Shown: positions 52,033 to 61,437 of the stretch, piece by piece
How positions within the stretch are numbered: the stretch's first letter is position 1
Layout of the letters: each line of letters starts with the position of its first letter
Assembly: GCA_947095585.1 (NCBI GenBank)
Contig: OX352764.1
Span: 62,001 to 126,000, forward strand
Direction of reading: 5' to 3'
Length of the DNA: 64,000 bases
DNA from: Nephrocerus scutellatus
Taxonomy: Eukaryota > Arthropoda > Insecta > Diptera > Pipunculidae
The notes under the pieces: generated by a model
Told to the model about the DNA's origin: nothing
The model's input: the letters and a program-made list of their open reading frames with translations, nothing else
Databases searched by the model: none
Program-made: the position numbers and the translations under genes

Positions 52033-53193
52033 TGGCAGTAAAGTTGGGAGGGTTGACCACATTATTGGTACCATTGGAAAGCTTGCATTTCAGGCTACAA
52101 AATATACTCATATATTTGGACAGTATAGGCAAGGCTAACAGACCTTCAGCGAATTGAAGCATATTTCTCACATTTTACACTCATACATTTTAAGAGGTTT
52201 TTGGATCAAAAGTGGCAGTAAAGTTGGGAGGTTTGACCACATTATTGGTATCATTGGAAAGCTTGTGTTTCAGGCTACAAAATATACTCATGTGGTTGGA
52301 CAGTATAGGCAAGGCAAATTTATTATCATACCAGTGGAAAATTGATACCGTGTGCGCGTGTGAAGTGTCAACCGACACACATAGAAGGAAGGAAGGATGT
52401 CGTAGACCAGGACCCCGGTCATGAAAGTGTCATGTGACCGACGCGAAGAATTATATACGGGTATCGAATTGACGCGTGAATACCCGTATAAGTGCCAAAG
52501 GTATCATATGCAGTGAAAAATTGATACCATATGCGCGTGTAAAATGGTGAAAACGACGCGCAACTCAGTGCTTCATAGTGAAAAAAATGACGCGAATATA
52601 TATATATATATATATATGTGTGTGTATGTGTGGCAGTAAAGTTGGGAGGGTTGACCACATTATTGGTACCATTGGAAAGCTTGCATTTCAGGCTACAAAA
52701 TATACTCATATATTTGGACAGTATAGGCAAGGCTAACAGACCTTCAGCGAATTGAAGCATATTTCTCACATTTTACACTCATACATTTTAAGAGGTTTTT
52801 GGATCAAAAGTGGCAGTAAAGTTGGGAGGTTTGACCACATTATTGGTATCATTGGAAAGCTTGTGTTTCAGGCTACAAAATATACTCATGTGGTTGGACA
52901 GTATAGGCAAGGCAAATTTATTATCATACCAGTGGAAAATTGATACCGTGTGCGCGTGTGAAGTGTCAACCGACACACATAGAAGGAAGGAAGGATGTCG
53001 TAGACCAGGACCCCGGTCATGAAAGTGTCATGTGACCGACGCGAAGAATTATATACGGGTATCGAATTGACGCGTGAATACCCGTATAAGTGCCAAAGGT
53101 ATCATATGCAGTGAAAAATTGATACCATATGCGCGTGTAAAATGGTGAAAACGACGCGCAACTCAGTGCTTCATAGTGAAAAAAATGACGCGA

Positions 53194-53225
<32 letters not shown>

Positions 53226-53230
53226 ATGTG
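52033..53230. repeat. 598/600-bp tandem duplication across the satellite boundary
   Basis: 52033-52630 is repeated at 52631-53230. The unit includes the last 1.6 satellite monomers plus about 315 bp of the neighbouring GACGCG-type sequence and a TA/TG tract. The only length difference is one extra TA in copy 2. The join (TATGTG-TGGCAG) shares GTG with both parents, so a microhomology or unequal-exchange origin fits. Confidence 0.93.
52316..52630. repeat. GACGCG satellite fragment next to the 180-bp array (repeated 52914-53230)
   Basis: About 1.7 diverged units of the 185-bp repeat found at 56150-57125, with GTGTCAACCGACACAC, the GGTATCA/TGATACC dyad and ATACGGGTAT/ATACCCGTAT. Ends in a TA/TG microsatellite. 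Confidence 0.85.
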
Positions 53231-53397
53231 TGTACATGTATGGTTGTGTGTATATATATGTATGCAATATGTATATATGCATGTATGAGGTATGCATGTG
53301 CACGTAATATATATATAATATAAATAAATAAATAAATTAATTTAATTCAGTGGTATGATAAGATCATACAATGTAGTCGGTACTACATTTTTATTTA
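53231..53397. repeat. TA/TG/ATGC microsatellite tract
   Basis: Alternating TG, TATA and ATGTATGC words, then TAAATAAATAAAT and a dyad TGTAGT-CGGT-ACTACA. The same sequence closes each large unit (57130-57319, 59870-60058, 60783-60985). Confidence 0.8.
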
Positions 53398-53765
53398 GTT
53401 CGGCGCGAACCTTTGGACAATGCGGTTGTCCTTTCGAAGTGCGCGGATACGGGTTGCGGATAAATTTAATTTAATTTTTTTCGCGCTCTCGGTCGGTAGT
53501 TGGTAGATCATATAATGTAGTCGTTACTACATTTATATCTTTAGTTCGGCGCGGACCTTTGGACAATGCGGTTGTCCTCTCGTAGTGATACGGCATCGGT
53601 TAAATTTGAATTTAATATATTTTGCGTGTTCTCGGTCGGTAGATTTCGTTCACATCGTCGATTCGCAACGTGAACGCACCGTGGGATTTTTTTTCCGCCT
53701 CGTAGGAGATTCGCTCACATCAGGGGCGCAACGTGGGACATTATAGGGATTCTTTCGGATATTCG

Positions 53766-53956
53766 GTAAGGTTAGGTCTTATATTATTATTATTAAATTT
53801 TATTTTGCTACTAATTTCATTTTTATTTTTATCTTATTATAACTATTAATTATTATTACTAATTTTCAATTTATCATATTTCATATTATTATATTATTAT
53901 ATTTTTATAGTTTTACAGGACTCGTATATAAACCGATTTATAGGTTATTAGATCAG
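53766..53956 (+). other. Intron-like module, unit 0
   Basis: Starts CG-GTAAGGTTAGG, a strong 5' splice-site match, runs through AT-rich sequence and ends GATCAG before ATGGTGCGG. An alternative acceptor is TTTTACAG at 53918. No transcript data are available. Confidence 0.4.
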
Positions 53957-54040
53957 ATGGTGCGGTCATCTGACGCGATCGTTCTATGGTGCGCGTTCGT
54001 TATAGTTTAATGTATCCCACACTCCTCCCTTACTTCAGAA

Positions 54041-54089
54041 AGCCTACTGAAGAGACCTCGTGGTGGGGGTCGAAAACGCGTTATAGGCT
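54041..54089 (+). ncRNA. Type I hammerhead ribozyme, copy 0 (intact core)
   Basis: Self-cleaving RNA. Stem I is AGCCTA (54041-54046) with TAGGCT (54084-54089). The core CTGAAGA (54047-54053) fits CUGANGA. Stem II is GACCTC with GGGGTC around loop GTGGTG. GAAA is at 54072-54075. Stem III is the palindrome AACGCGTT (54075-54082) and the cleavage site follows A54083. Compared with the other copies, stem II has a G-C to A-T and a T-A to C-G pair swap and stem III has changed from CATG to CGCG, all keeping pairing. Stem III is too short to close alone, so activity as a dimer is expected. Confidence 0.87.
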
Positions 54090-54299
54090 ACCATTCTCAA
54101 CCCTACACGGGTTTCAGCCTGTCAAACTCTCGCGTGGCATGGCTTCGCTCCCTTCCCCAATTTATAGGCTACCTTATTATATTATAATAGATTTCTTGGG
54201 TGGGTTTTTTAGACTTATATTTACTTAAATATTTATATTTTATTATATTTCTATTTTATTTAATTTTATTTAATTATATTATATTTTCATTATTAATTT

Positions 54300-54569
54300 T
54301 TGGAGTTCCGGGTGTCGACACACGGGTCTGCCAGGTTGCTCGGGGATATATTCCATCTGGAGGGGGACCTTGTCGAACCTCGGAAACTCTAGGCAAAACC
54401 TTGGGGGTCGAGAGGGTGTTGACCTTGGCCTTCGCCCACTTGTACATCCAGGGCTGCTGGTAGCATCGACGCGGAAACCGGTCGATGTCGTAGGGAGCTG
54501 TCAGGCACTCAGGACTCCTTCCACAAAATGATATGCCGGGCAGCTCGAGAAGTATTTATTTATTTATGT
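54300..54569 (+). repeat. GC-rich conserved module with (TATT)n end, unit 0
   Basis: Starts GAGTTCCGGGTGTCGACACACGG, includes GTGTCGACAC palindrome, GGAGGGGGACC, and ends CTCGAGAAGTATTTATTTATTT. Present in units 0, 1, 2 and 4. The minus strand is open for about 80 codons here, but units 1 and 2 have an in-frame TAG, so coding is unlikely. The short repeated tail resembles the 3' end of a SINE or non-LTR element. Confidence 0.6.
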
Positions 54570-54806
54570 GCGCGGACCTTTGGAAAATGCGGTTGTCCTT
54601 TCGTAGTGCGCGGATAGGGTTTCGGTCAAATTTAATTTAAATTTAATTTAATATTTTTTCGTGCTCTCGGTCGGCAGTTTACGCTCGCATCGTCGGTTCG
54701 CAACGTGGGCGCATCGTGGGATTCTTCCGCCTCATAGGATATTCGCTCACATCAGGAGCGCAACGTGGGACATCATAGGACTTTTTTCCGGTTCGTAGGA
54801 TATTCG

Positions 54807-54966
54807 GTAAGGTTAGGTCTTCTTTTATTATTTTTATTATTACTATATATTTTAATTTTATTAGTACTATATATTTTAATTTTATTATTATTATTATTTT
54901 TATTATTACTATTAATAATTATTATTATTATTAATTTTAAACTTCGTCTCCCTTGACCCCAAACAG
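54807..54966 (+). other. Intron-like module, unit 1
   Basis: 160 bp from GTAAGGTTAGG to a pyrimidine-rich TTCGTCTCCCTTGACCCC followed by AAACAG. The interior is mostly TTA/ATT repeats. The ends are the same in units 2 and 3. Confidence 0.45.
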
Positions 54967-55037
54967 ATGGTGCGGTCATCTGTCGCGTACGTCATCTTTG
55001 GGGCGCGCTCGTCTCTGCTCCTTCCCCTTCTTCAGAA

Positions 55038-55086
55038 AGCCTACTGAAGAGGCCCTGTGGTGAGGGCCGAAAACATGTTATAGGCT
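55038..55086 (+). ncRNA. Type I hammerhead ribozyme, copy 1 (intact core)
   Basis: Stem I AGCCTA/TAGGCT (55038-55043, 55081-55086); core CTGAAGA (55044-55050); stem II GGCCCT/AGGGCC with six perfect pairs around GTGGTG (55051-55068); GAAA (55069-55072); palindromic stem III AACATGTT (55072-55079); predicted cleavage between A55080 and T55081. All invariant hammerhead positions are present: C3, U4, G5, A6, G8, A9, G12, A13, A14, the A15.1-U16.1 pair and H17. Confidence 0.9.
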
Positions 55087-55257
55087 ACCATTTTCAACCC
55101 TACACGGGTTTCAGCCTGCCAAACTCTCGCGTGGCATGGCTTAGTTCTCTTCCCCAACTTATAGGTTTATCATAGATTTCTTGGGTGGGTTTTTTAGACT
55201 AATATTTAATTATATTATATTTAATTAATTTTTCCTTTTAATTATTTAGTCTTACGG
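55087..55257 (+). other. Conserved tail of hammerhead module and AT-rich spacer, unit 1
   Basis: CCCTACACGGGTTTCAGCC and AACTCTCGCGTGGCATGGC follow the ribozyme in units 0, 1, 2 and 4. Then TTGGGTGGGTTTTTTAGAC and an AT-rich stretch lead to the GC-rich module. A second intron here is possible but the acceptor AG is not conserved among units. Confidence 0.5.
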
Positions 55258-55520
55258 AGTTCCGGGTGTCGACACACGGGTCTGCCAAGTTGCTCGGGGA
55301 TAAATTCCACCGGTCATCTGGAGGGGGACCTTGTCGAACCTCGGAAACTCTAGGCAAAACCTTGGGAGTCGAGAGGGTGTTGACCTAGGTCTTCGCCCAC
55401 TTGTACATCCAGGGCTGCTGGTAGCATCGGCGCGGAAACCGGTCGATGTCGTAGGGAGCTGTCAGGCACTCAGGACTCCTTCCACAAAATGATATGCCGG
55501 GCAGCTCGAGAAGTATTTAT
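55258..55520 (+). repeat. GC-rich conserved module with (TATT)n end, unit 1
   Basis: Same module as at 54300-54569, with an additional ACCGGTCATCTGG stretch. In-frame TAG in the minus strand (GACCTAGGTC) breaks the open frame seen in unit 0. Confidence 0.6.
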
Positions 55521-55789
55521 TTATTTATGTTCGTTGAACTTTCTTGCAGCTTCACCCTAGGCAGCCTAGTATTTAAGCAGTCGAGCTAGATGAGTTAGAT
55601 GAGCTAGTTGAGTTAATTATTACTACAAGATAGATGAGGTTACACAAGATAGATGAGTTAGACAATAATAAATTATTCACTTATTTCTATACATATATAT
55701 ATAATTAGGTATTCATTTTTTATATATACATATATATTGTCTAAGTTATAGGCCTAAAAAAGTTACCAAATTTTTTAAAAATTTGTAAA
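55521..55789. other. AT-rich spacer with GAGTTAGATGAG words, unit 1
   Basis: Contains short repeats of GATGAGTTA/GAGCTAGATG and TATATA tracts. No gene, hairpin or known element was recognised. Unit 2 is about 9 bp shorter here. Confidence 0.6.
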
Positions 55790-56098
55790 GCAGTCTAGAC
55801 GGACGGTCTGGACGGGCAGTCTAGACGGACGGTCTAGACAGGTAATCTAGACGGACGGTCTGGATAGGTAGTCTAGACGGACGGTCTAGACAGGCAGTAT
55901 AGGCAAATATAATATTTATTACCTATACGTATATATATAGATAGGTATTCATTTTATATACATAGTTTTACGTATTATTGTCTATGTTTACGCCTAAAAA
56001 GCTACACAGTACGTGGCTTACAGAATTTATGAAAGCAGTCTAGACGGACGGTCTTGACAGGTAATCTAGACGGACGGTCTAGACAGGCACTCTAGACA
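55790..56098. repeat. 26-bp GTCTAGAC repeats, unit 1
   Basis: Four 26-bp copies at 55790-55893 and two and a half more at 56035-56098, separated by about 140 bp of AT-rich DNA. Each copy has GTCTAGAC (a palindrome with an XbaI site) and a second GGTCTAGAC or GGTCTGGAC, so adjacent palindromes alternate. Confidence 0.88.
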
Positions 56099-56149
56099 AT
56101 CATTTTATGTATAAATATATATGTATATCGGTTACGGTTTCAACAAAAT

Positions 56150-57125
56150 TCGGCGACGCGTATATATTCATTTCCCTTTCTTTCTGGTGTCCAAACGACA
56201 CGTAAAATCGTATCGAATTATGAAGTGCCATGTAAACGCCGCGGAAAATCGTATACGGGTATTTAATCGACGCGAATTCTAAAATACCCTTAATTGTAAA
56301 AAGGTATCATAAAATTGATACCGTGTGCGCGTGTGGAAATGTCAACCGACACACATAGAAGGAAGGATGTCATAGACCAGGACCCTGGTCATGGAGCCAA
56401 AATTGTGCAGTGACCGACGCGATAAATCGTATACGGGTATTTTCAACCGACGCGTATTCTGAAAATGCCCGAAAAAGTGATAAAGGTATCTTATGCAGTG
56501 TGAAATTGATACCGCGTGCGCGTGTGAAGTGTCAACCGACACACATAGAAGGAAGGAAGGATGTCGCATACCAGGACCCTGGTTAGGAGTGACATGTGAC
56601 CGACGCGAGAAATCGTATACGGGTATTAAATCGACGCGTTTTCTTAAAATACCCGTACAAGTGAAATAGGTATCACATACAGTGTGAAATTGATACCGTG
56701 TGCGCGTGTGAAGTGTCAACCGACACACATAGAAGGAAGGAAGGATGTCGCATACCAGGACCCTGGTTATAGAGTGACATGTGACCGACGCGAGAAATCG
56801 TATACGGGTATTAAATCGACGCGTTTTCTTAAAATACCCGTACAAGTGAAATAGGCATCACATACAGTGTGAAATTGATACCGTGTGCGCGTGTGAAGTG
56901 TCAACCGACACACATAGAAGGAAGGAAGGATGTCGTAGACCAGGACCTCGGTCATAGAAGTGACATGTGACCGACGCGAAAGATTATATACGGGTATCGA
57001 ATTGACGCGAGAATACCCGTATAAGTGCCAAAGGTATCATATGTAGTGGAAAATTGATACCATGTGCGCGTGTTAATGGTGAAAACGACGCGTAACACAG
57101 TGTCTTCGTAGTGAAAACCGACGCG
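56150..57125. repeat. 185-bp GACGCG satellite, about 5 copies, unit 1
   Basis: Copies are spaced about 185 bp (GACATGTGACCGACGCG at 56591, 56776 and 56962). Each contains several inverted repeats: TACGGGTATT/AATACCCGTA, GGTATCA/TGATACC, GTGTCaaccGACAC and CCAGGACCCTGG. The first two copies are more diverged. The minus strand is open for 167 codons, but the repeat length is not a multiple of three, so each repeat is read in another frame; this is not a gene. Confidence 0.9.
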
Positions 57126-57556
57126 AATATATATATATATGTATATGTGTGTGTATGTGTATGTATGTGTACATATGTATATGCAATATGTATATATGTA
57201 TGTATGAGGTATGCATGTACACGTAATATATATAGATAATATAAATAAATAAATTAATTTAATTCAATGGTATGATAAGATCATACAATGTAGTCGGTAC
57301 TACATTTTTATTTAGTTCGGCGCGGACCTTTGGAAAATGCGGTTGTCCTTTCGTAGTGCGCGGATAGGGTTTCGGTCAAATTTAATTTAAATTTAATTTA
57401 ATATTTTTTCGTGCTCTCGGTCGGCAGTTTACGCTCGCATCGTCGGTTCGCAACGTGGGCGCATCGTGGGATTCTTCCGCCTCATAGGATATTCGCTCAC
57501 ATCAGGGGCGCAACGTGGGACATCATAGGACTTTTTTCCGGTTCGTAGGATATTCG

Positions 57557-57716
57557 GTAAGGTTAGGTCTTCTTTTATTATTTTTATTATTACTATATAT
57601 TTTAATTTTATTAGTACTATATATTTTAATTTTATTATTATTATTATTTTTATTATTACTATTAATAATTATTATTATTATTAATTTTAAACTTCGTCTC
57701 CCTTGACCCCAAACAG
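57557..57716 (+). other. Intron-like module, unit 2
   Basis: Same ends and length as in unit 1: GTAAGGTTAGG to CCCTTGACCCCAAACAG. Confidence 0.45.
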
Positions 57717-57787
57717 ATGGTGCGGTCATCTGTCGCGTACGTCATCTTTGGGGCGCGCTCGTCTCTGCTCCTTCCCCTTCTTCAGAA

Positions 57788-57836
57788 AGCCTACTGAAGA
57801 GGCCCTGTGGTGAGGGCCGAAAACATGTTATAGGCT
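57788..57836 (+). ncRNA. Type I hammerhead ribozyme, copy 2 (intact core)
   Basis: Identical to copy 1: stem I AGCCTA/TAGGCT, core CTGAAGA at 57794-57800, stem II GGCCCT/AGGGCC, GAAA at 57819-57822, palindromic stem III AACATGTT, predicted cleavage between A57830 and T57831. The distance from the copy 1 cleavage site is 2,750 bases, which would be the size of the released RNA. Confidence 0.9.
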
Positions 57837-58530
57837 ACCATTTTCAACCCTACACGGGTTTCAGCCTGCCAAACTCTCGCGTGGCATGGCTTAGTTCTCT
57901 TCCCCAACTTATAGGTTTATCATAGATTTCTTGGGTGGGTTTTTTAGACTAATATTTAATTATATTATATTTAATTAATTTTTCCTTTTAATTATTTAGT
58001 CTTACGGAGTTCCGGGTGTCGACACACGGGTCTGCCAAGTTGCTCGGGGATAAATTCCACCGGTCATCTGGAGGGGGACCTTGTCGAACCTCGGAAACTC
58101 TAGGCAAAACCTTGGGAGTCGAGAGGGTGTTGACCTAGGTCTTCGCCCACTTGTACATCCAGGGCTGCTGGTAGCATCGGCGCGGAAACCGGTCGATGTC
58201 GTAGGGAGCTGTCAGGCACTCAGGACTCCTTCCACAAAATGATATGCCGGGCAGCTCGAGAAGTATTTATTTATTTATGTTCGTTGAACTTTCTTGCAGC
58301 TTCACCCTAGGCAGCCTAGTATTTAAGCAGTCGAGCTAGATGAGTTAGTTGAGTTAATTATTACTACAAGATAGATGAGGTTACACAAGATAGATGAGTT
58401 AGACAATAATAAATTATTCACTTATTTCTATACATATATATATAATTAGGTATTCATTTTTTATATATACATATATATTGTCTAAGTTATAGGCCTAAAA
58501 AAGTTACCAAATTTTTTAAAAATTTGTAAA

Positions 58531-58839
58531 GCAGTCTAGACGGACGGTCTGGACGGGCAGTCTAGACGGACGGTCTAGACAGGTAATCTAGACGGACGGT
58601 CTGGATAGGTAGTCTAGACGGACGGTCTAGACAGGCAGTATAGGCAAATATAATATTTATTACCTATACGTATATATATAGATAGGTATTCATTTTATAT
58701 ACATAGTTTTACGTATTATTGTCTATGTTTACGCCTAAAAAGCTACACAGTACGTGGCTTACAGAATTTATGAAAGCAGTCTAGACGGACGGTCTGGACA
58801 GGTAATCTAGACGGACGGTCTAGACAGGCACTCTAGACA
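58531..58839. repeat. 26-bp GTCTAGAC repeats, unit 2
   Basis: Same organisation as 55790-56098: four copies, a spacer, then two and a half copies. Confidence 0.88.
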
Positions 58840-58889
58840 ATCATTTTATGTATAAATATATATGTATATCGGTTACGGTTTCAACAAAA

Positions 58890-59868
58890 TTCGGCGACGC
58901 GTATATATTCATTTCCCTTTCTTTTTGGTGTCCAAACAACACGTAAAATCGTATCGAATTATGAAGTGCCATGTAAACGACGCGGAAAATCGTATACGGG
59001 TATTTAATCGACGCGAATTCTAAAATACCCTTAATTGTAAAAAGGTATCATAAAATTGATACCGTGTGCGCGTGTGGAAATGTCAACCGACACACATAGA
59101 AGGAAGGATGTCATAGACCAGGACCCCGGTCATGGAGCCAAAATTGTGCAGTGACCGACGCGATAAATCGTATACGGGTATTTTCAACCGACGCGTATTC
59201 TGAAAATGCCCGAAAAAGTGATAAAGGTATCTTATGCAGTGTGAAATTGATACCGCGTGCGCGTGTGAAGTGTCAACCGACACACATAGAAGGAAGGAAG
59301 GATGTCGCATACCAGGACCCTGGTTAGGAGTGACATGTGACCGACGCGAGAAATCGTATACGGGTATTAAATCGACGCGTTTTCTTAAAATACCCGTACA
59401 AGTGAAATAGGTATCACATACAGTGTGAAATTGATACCGTGTGCGCGTGTGAAGTGTCAACCGACACACATAGAAGGAAGAAAGGATGTCGCATACCAGG
59501 ACCCTGGTTATAGAGTGACATGTGACCGACGCGAGAAATCGTATACGGGTATTAAATCGACGCGTTTTCTTAAAATACCCGTACAAGTGAAATAGGCATC
59601 ACATACAGTGTGAAATTGATACCGTGTGCGCGTGTGAAGTGTCAACCGACACACATAGAAGGAAGGAAGGATGTCGTAGACCAGGACCTCGGTCATAGAA
59701 GTGACATGTGACCGACGCGAAAGATTATATACGGGTATCGAATTGACGCGAGAATACCCGTATAAGTGCCAAAGGTATCATATGTAGTGGAAAATTGATA
59801 CCATGTGCGCGTGTTAATGGTGAAAACGACGCGTAACACAGTGTCTTCGTAGTGAAAACCGACGCGAA
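58890..59868. repeat. 185-bp GACGCG satellite, about 5 copies, unit 2
   Basis: Copy-for-copy match to 56150-57125 with few substitutions. Confidence 0.9.
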
Positions 59869-60295
59869 TATATATATATATGTATATGTGTGTGTGTGTA
59901 TGTATGTGTACATATGTATATGCAATATGTATATATGTATGTATGAGGTATGCATGTACACGTAATATATATAGATAATATAAATAAATAAATAAATTTA
60001 ATTCAGTGGTATGATAAGATCATACAATGTAGTCGGTACTACATTTTTATTTAGTTCGGCGCGGACCTTTGGAAAATGCGGTTGTCCTTTCGTAGTGCGC
60101 GGATATGGTTTCGGTCAAATTTAATTTAAATTTAATTTAATATTTTTTCGTGCTCTCGGTCGGCAGTTTACACTCGCATCGTCGGTTCGCAACGTGGGCG
60201 CATCGTGGGATTCTTCCGCCTCATAGGATATTCGCTCACATCAGGGGCGCAACGTGGGACATCATAGGACTTTTTTCCGGTTCGTAGGATATTCG

Positions 60296-60474
60296 GTAAG
60301 GTTAGGTCTTCTTTTATTATTTTTATTATTACTATATATTTTAATTTTATTAGTACTATATATTTTAATTTTATTATTATTATTATTTTTATTATTACTA
60401 TTAATAATTATTATTATTATTAATAATTATTATTATTATTAATTTTAAACTTCGTCTCCCTTGACCCCAAACAG
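60296..60474 (+). other. Intron-like module, unit 3
   Basis: 179 bp with the same GTAAGGTTAGG and CCCTTGACCCCAAACAG ends. The extra length is an expansion of TTA/AAT repeats, so the ends are kept while the interior varies. Confidence 0.42.
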
Positions 60475-60545
60475 ATGGTGCGGTCATCTGTCGCGTACGT
60501 CATCTTTGGGGCGCGCTCGTCTCTGCTCCTTCCCCTTCTTCAGAA

Positions 60546-60594
60546 AGCCTACAGAAGAGGCCCTGTGGTGAGGGCCGAAAACATGTTATAGGCT
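60546..60594 (+). ncRNA. Hammerhead ribozyme, copy 3 (core mutated, predicted inactive)
   Basis: All stems match copies 1 and 2, but the core reads CAGAAGA at 60552-60558: the invariant U4 is replaced by A at 60553. Mutation of this position is known to abolish hammerhead cleavage. Listed as a decayed copy in the truncated unit. Confidence 0.85.
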
Positions 60595-60631
60595 ACCATT
60601 TTCAACCCTACACGGGTTTCAGCCTGCCAAA

Positions 60632-60785
60632 GGACGCGAAAAATTATATACGGGTATCGAATGGACGCGAGAATACCCGTATAAGTGCCAAAGGTATCAT
60701 ATGTAGTGGAAAATTGATACCATGTGCGCGTGTTTATGGTGAAAACGACGCGTAACACAGTGTTTCGTAGTGAAAAACGACGCGA

Positions 60786-60825
<40 letters not shown>

Positions 60826-60985
60826 ATGTGTATGTACATATGTGTATGCAATATGCATATATGTATGTATGAGATATGCATGTACGCGTAATATGTATAT
60901 AATATAAATAAATAAATTAATTTAATTCAGTGGTATGATATGATCATACAATGTAGCCGGTACTACATTTTTAATTTTTAGTGCG
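60632..60985. repeat. GACGCG fragment and TA/TG tract, unit 3 remainder
   Basis: One partial 185-bp repeat (60632-60783), a TA/TG tract (60786-60910) and the TGTAGCCGGTACTACA dyad, as at the end of the full units. Confidence 0.8.
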
Positions 60986-61228
60986 GCGCGGACCTTTGGA
61001 CACGACGGTTGTCCTTTCGTAGTGCGCGGATACGGTTTTCGGTAAATTTATTTTAATTTCAGTTAATTTAATATTTTTTCGTGCTCTCGGTCGGTAGGTT
61101 TCGCTCACATCGTCAGTACGCAACGTGGGCGCATCGTGGGACATCGTGCGTTTATCTTCGATACCGCTCACATCATCGGTTCGAAACGTGGGACATCGTG
61201 GGACTCTTCCGGTTCGTGGGATAATTCG

Positions 61229-61366
61229 GTAAGGTTAGGTCTTTTATTATTATTATTATTAACTTTTCATTTTTATTGTTATTATTAATATTTTCATTTT
61301 CATTTTTATTATTATTATTATCAATTATTATTTTGCAAATTTTTCGTCTCCCTTGCCCCTTAACAG
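61229..61366 (+). other. Intron-like module, unit 4
   Basis: 138 bp, GTAAGGTTAGG to CCCTTGCCCCTTAACAG. The interior differs from the other units, but both ends and the pyrimidine tract are kept. Confidence 0.45.
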
Positions 61367-61437
61367 ATGGTGCGGTCATCTGTCGCGCACGTCATCCTTG
61401 GGGCGCGCTCGTCTCTGTTCCTTCCCCTTCTTCAGAA

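Larger units (their letters stand above)
43227..52315 (-). repeat. 180-bp satellite array, block C (about 50.5 monomers)
   Basis: Continues the orientation of block B. Monomers are more diverged, with frequent small indels: a 2-bp insertion (CATTGTGGAAAGC) at about 44861, 45221, 45945, 47027, 47749, 49731 and 50453, and GGAAGGGGTGG (+1) at 44290 and 49161. Local higher-order periods of four monomers (about 722 bp) and six monomers (about 1,082 bp) are visible from the spacing of the 2-bp insertion. The array stops at AAGGC-AAATTTATT, mid-monomer. Confidence 0.95.
53398..54569 (+). repeat. Diverged large repeat unit (unit 0)
   Basis: Carries the same order of modules as the 2.74-kb units but diverged and without the 26-bp and GACGCG parts: two GCGCGG(A)ACCTTTGG starts (53402, 53549), intron-like module (53766-53956), hammerhead (54041-54089), AT-rich spacer, GC-rich module (54300-54555) and (TATT)n end. 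It joins directly to the next unit start at 54570. Confidence 0.85.
54570..57319 (+). repeat. Large tandem repeat unit 1 (2,750 bp)
   Basis: Nearly identical to 57320-60058. Order: GCGCGGACCTTTGG start; repeated CGCAACGTGGG words; intron-like module; hammerhead; AT-rich spacer with TTGGGTGGGTTTTTTAGAC; GC-rich module (55258-55520); AT-rich leader; 26-bp repeats; 185-bp GACGCG repeats; TA/TG tract; TGTAGTCGGTACTACA. No protein-coding frame spans the unit. Confidence 0.93.
57320..60058 (+). repeat. Large tandem repeat unit 2 (2,739 bp)
   Basis: Almost identical to unit 1 in all modules, with a few single-base changes and small indels in AT-rich and TG tracts. GC-rich module at 58011-58270; 26-bp repeats at 58531-58634 and 58776-58839; GACGCG satellite at about 58890-59868. 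Confidence 0.93.
60059..60631 (+). repeat. Truncated large repeat unit 3
   Basis: Starts GCGCGGACCTTTGG and follows units 1 and 2 up to CAGCCTGCCAAA, then jumps to GACGCGAAAAATTATATACGG. The GC-rich module, 26-bp repeats and most of the GACGCG satellite are deleted. The TTA tract in the intron-like module is longer (60296-60474, 179 bp). Confidence 0.9.

Noticed and set aside
52316..53230. Hammerhead or other ribozyme in the GACGCG repeat
   Set aside because: GAAA words follow short hairpins in places, but CUGANGA is absent, so the core is incomplete.
54300..54560. Minus-strand open frame of about 80 codons in the GC-rich module
   Set aside because: Units 1 and 2 carry an in-frame TAG in the same place, so there is no conserved coding potential.
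54765..54956. 63-codon Leu/Ile-rich frame (also 57515 and 60254)
   Set aside because: Created by TTA/ATT microsatellite inside the intron-like module; its hydrophobic tail changes with repeat length.
56342..56845. 167-codon minus-strand open frame, repeated at 59083-59586
   Set aside because: It runs through 185-bp repeats, whose length is not a multiple of three, so each repeat is read in a different frame. Openness comes from base composition and recent duplication, not from protein selection.
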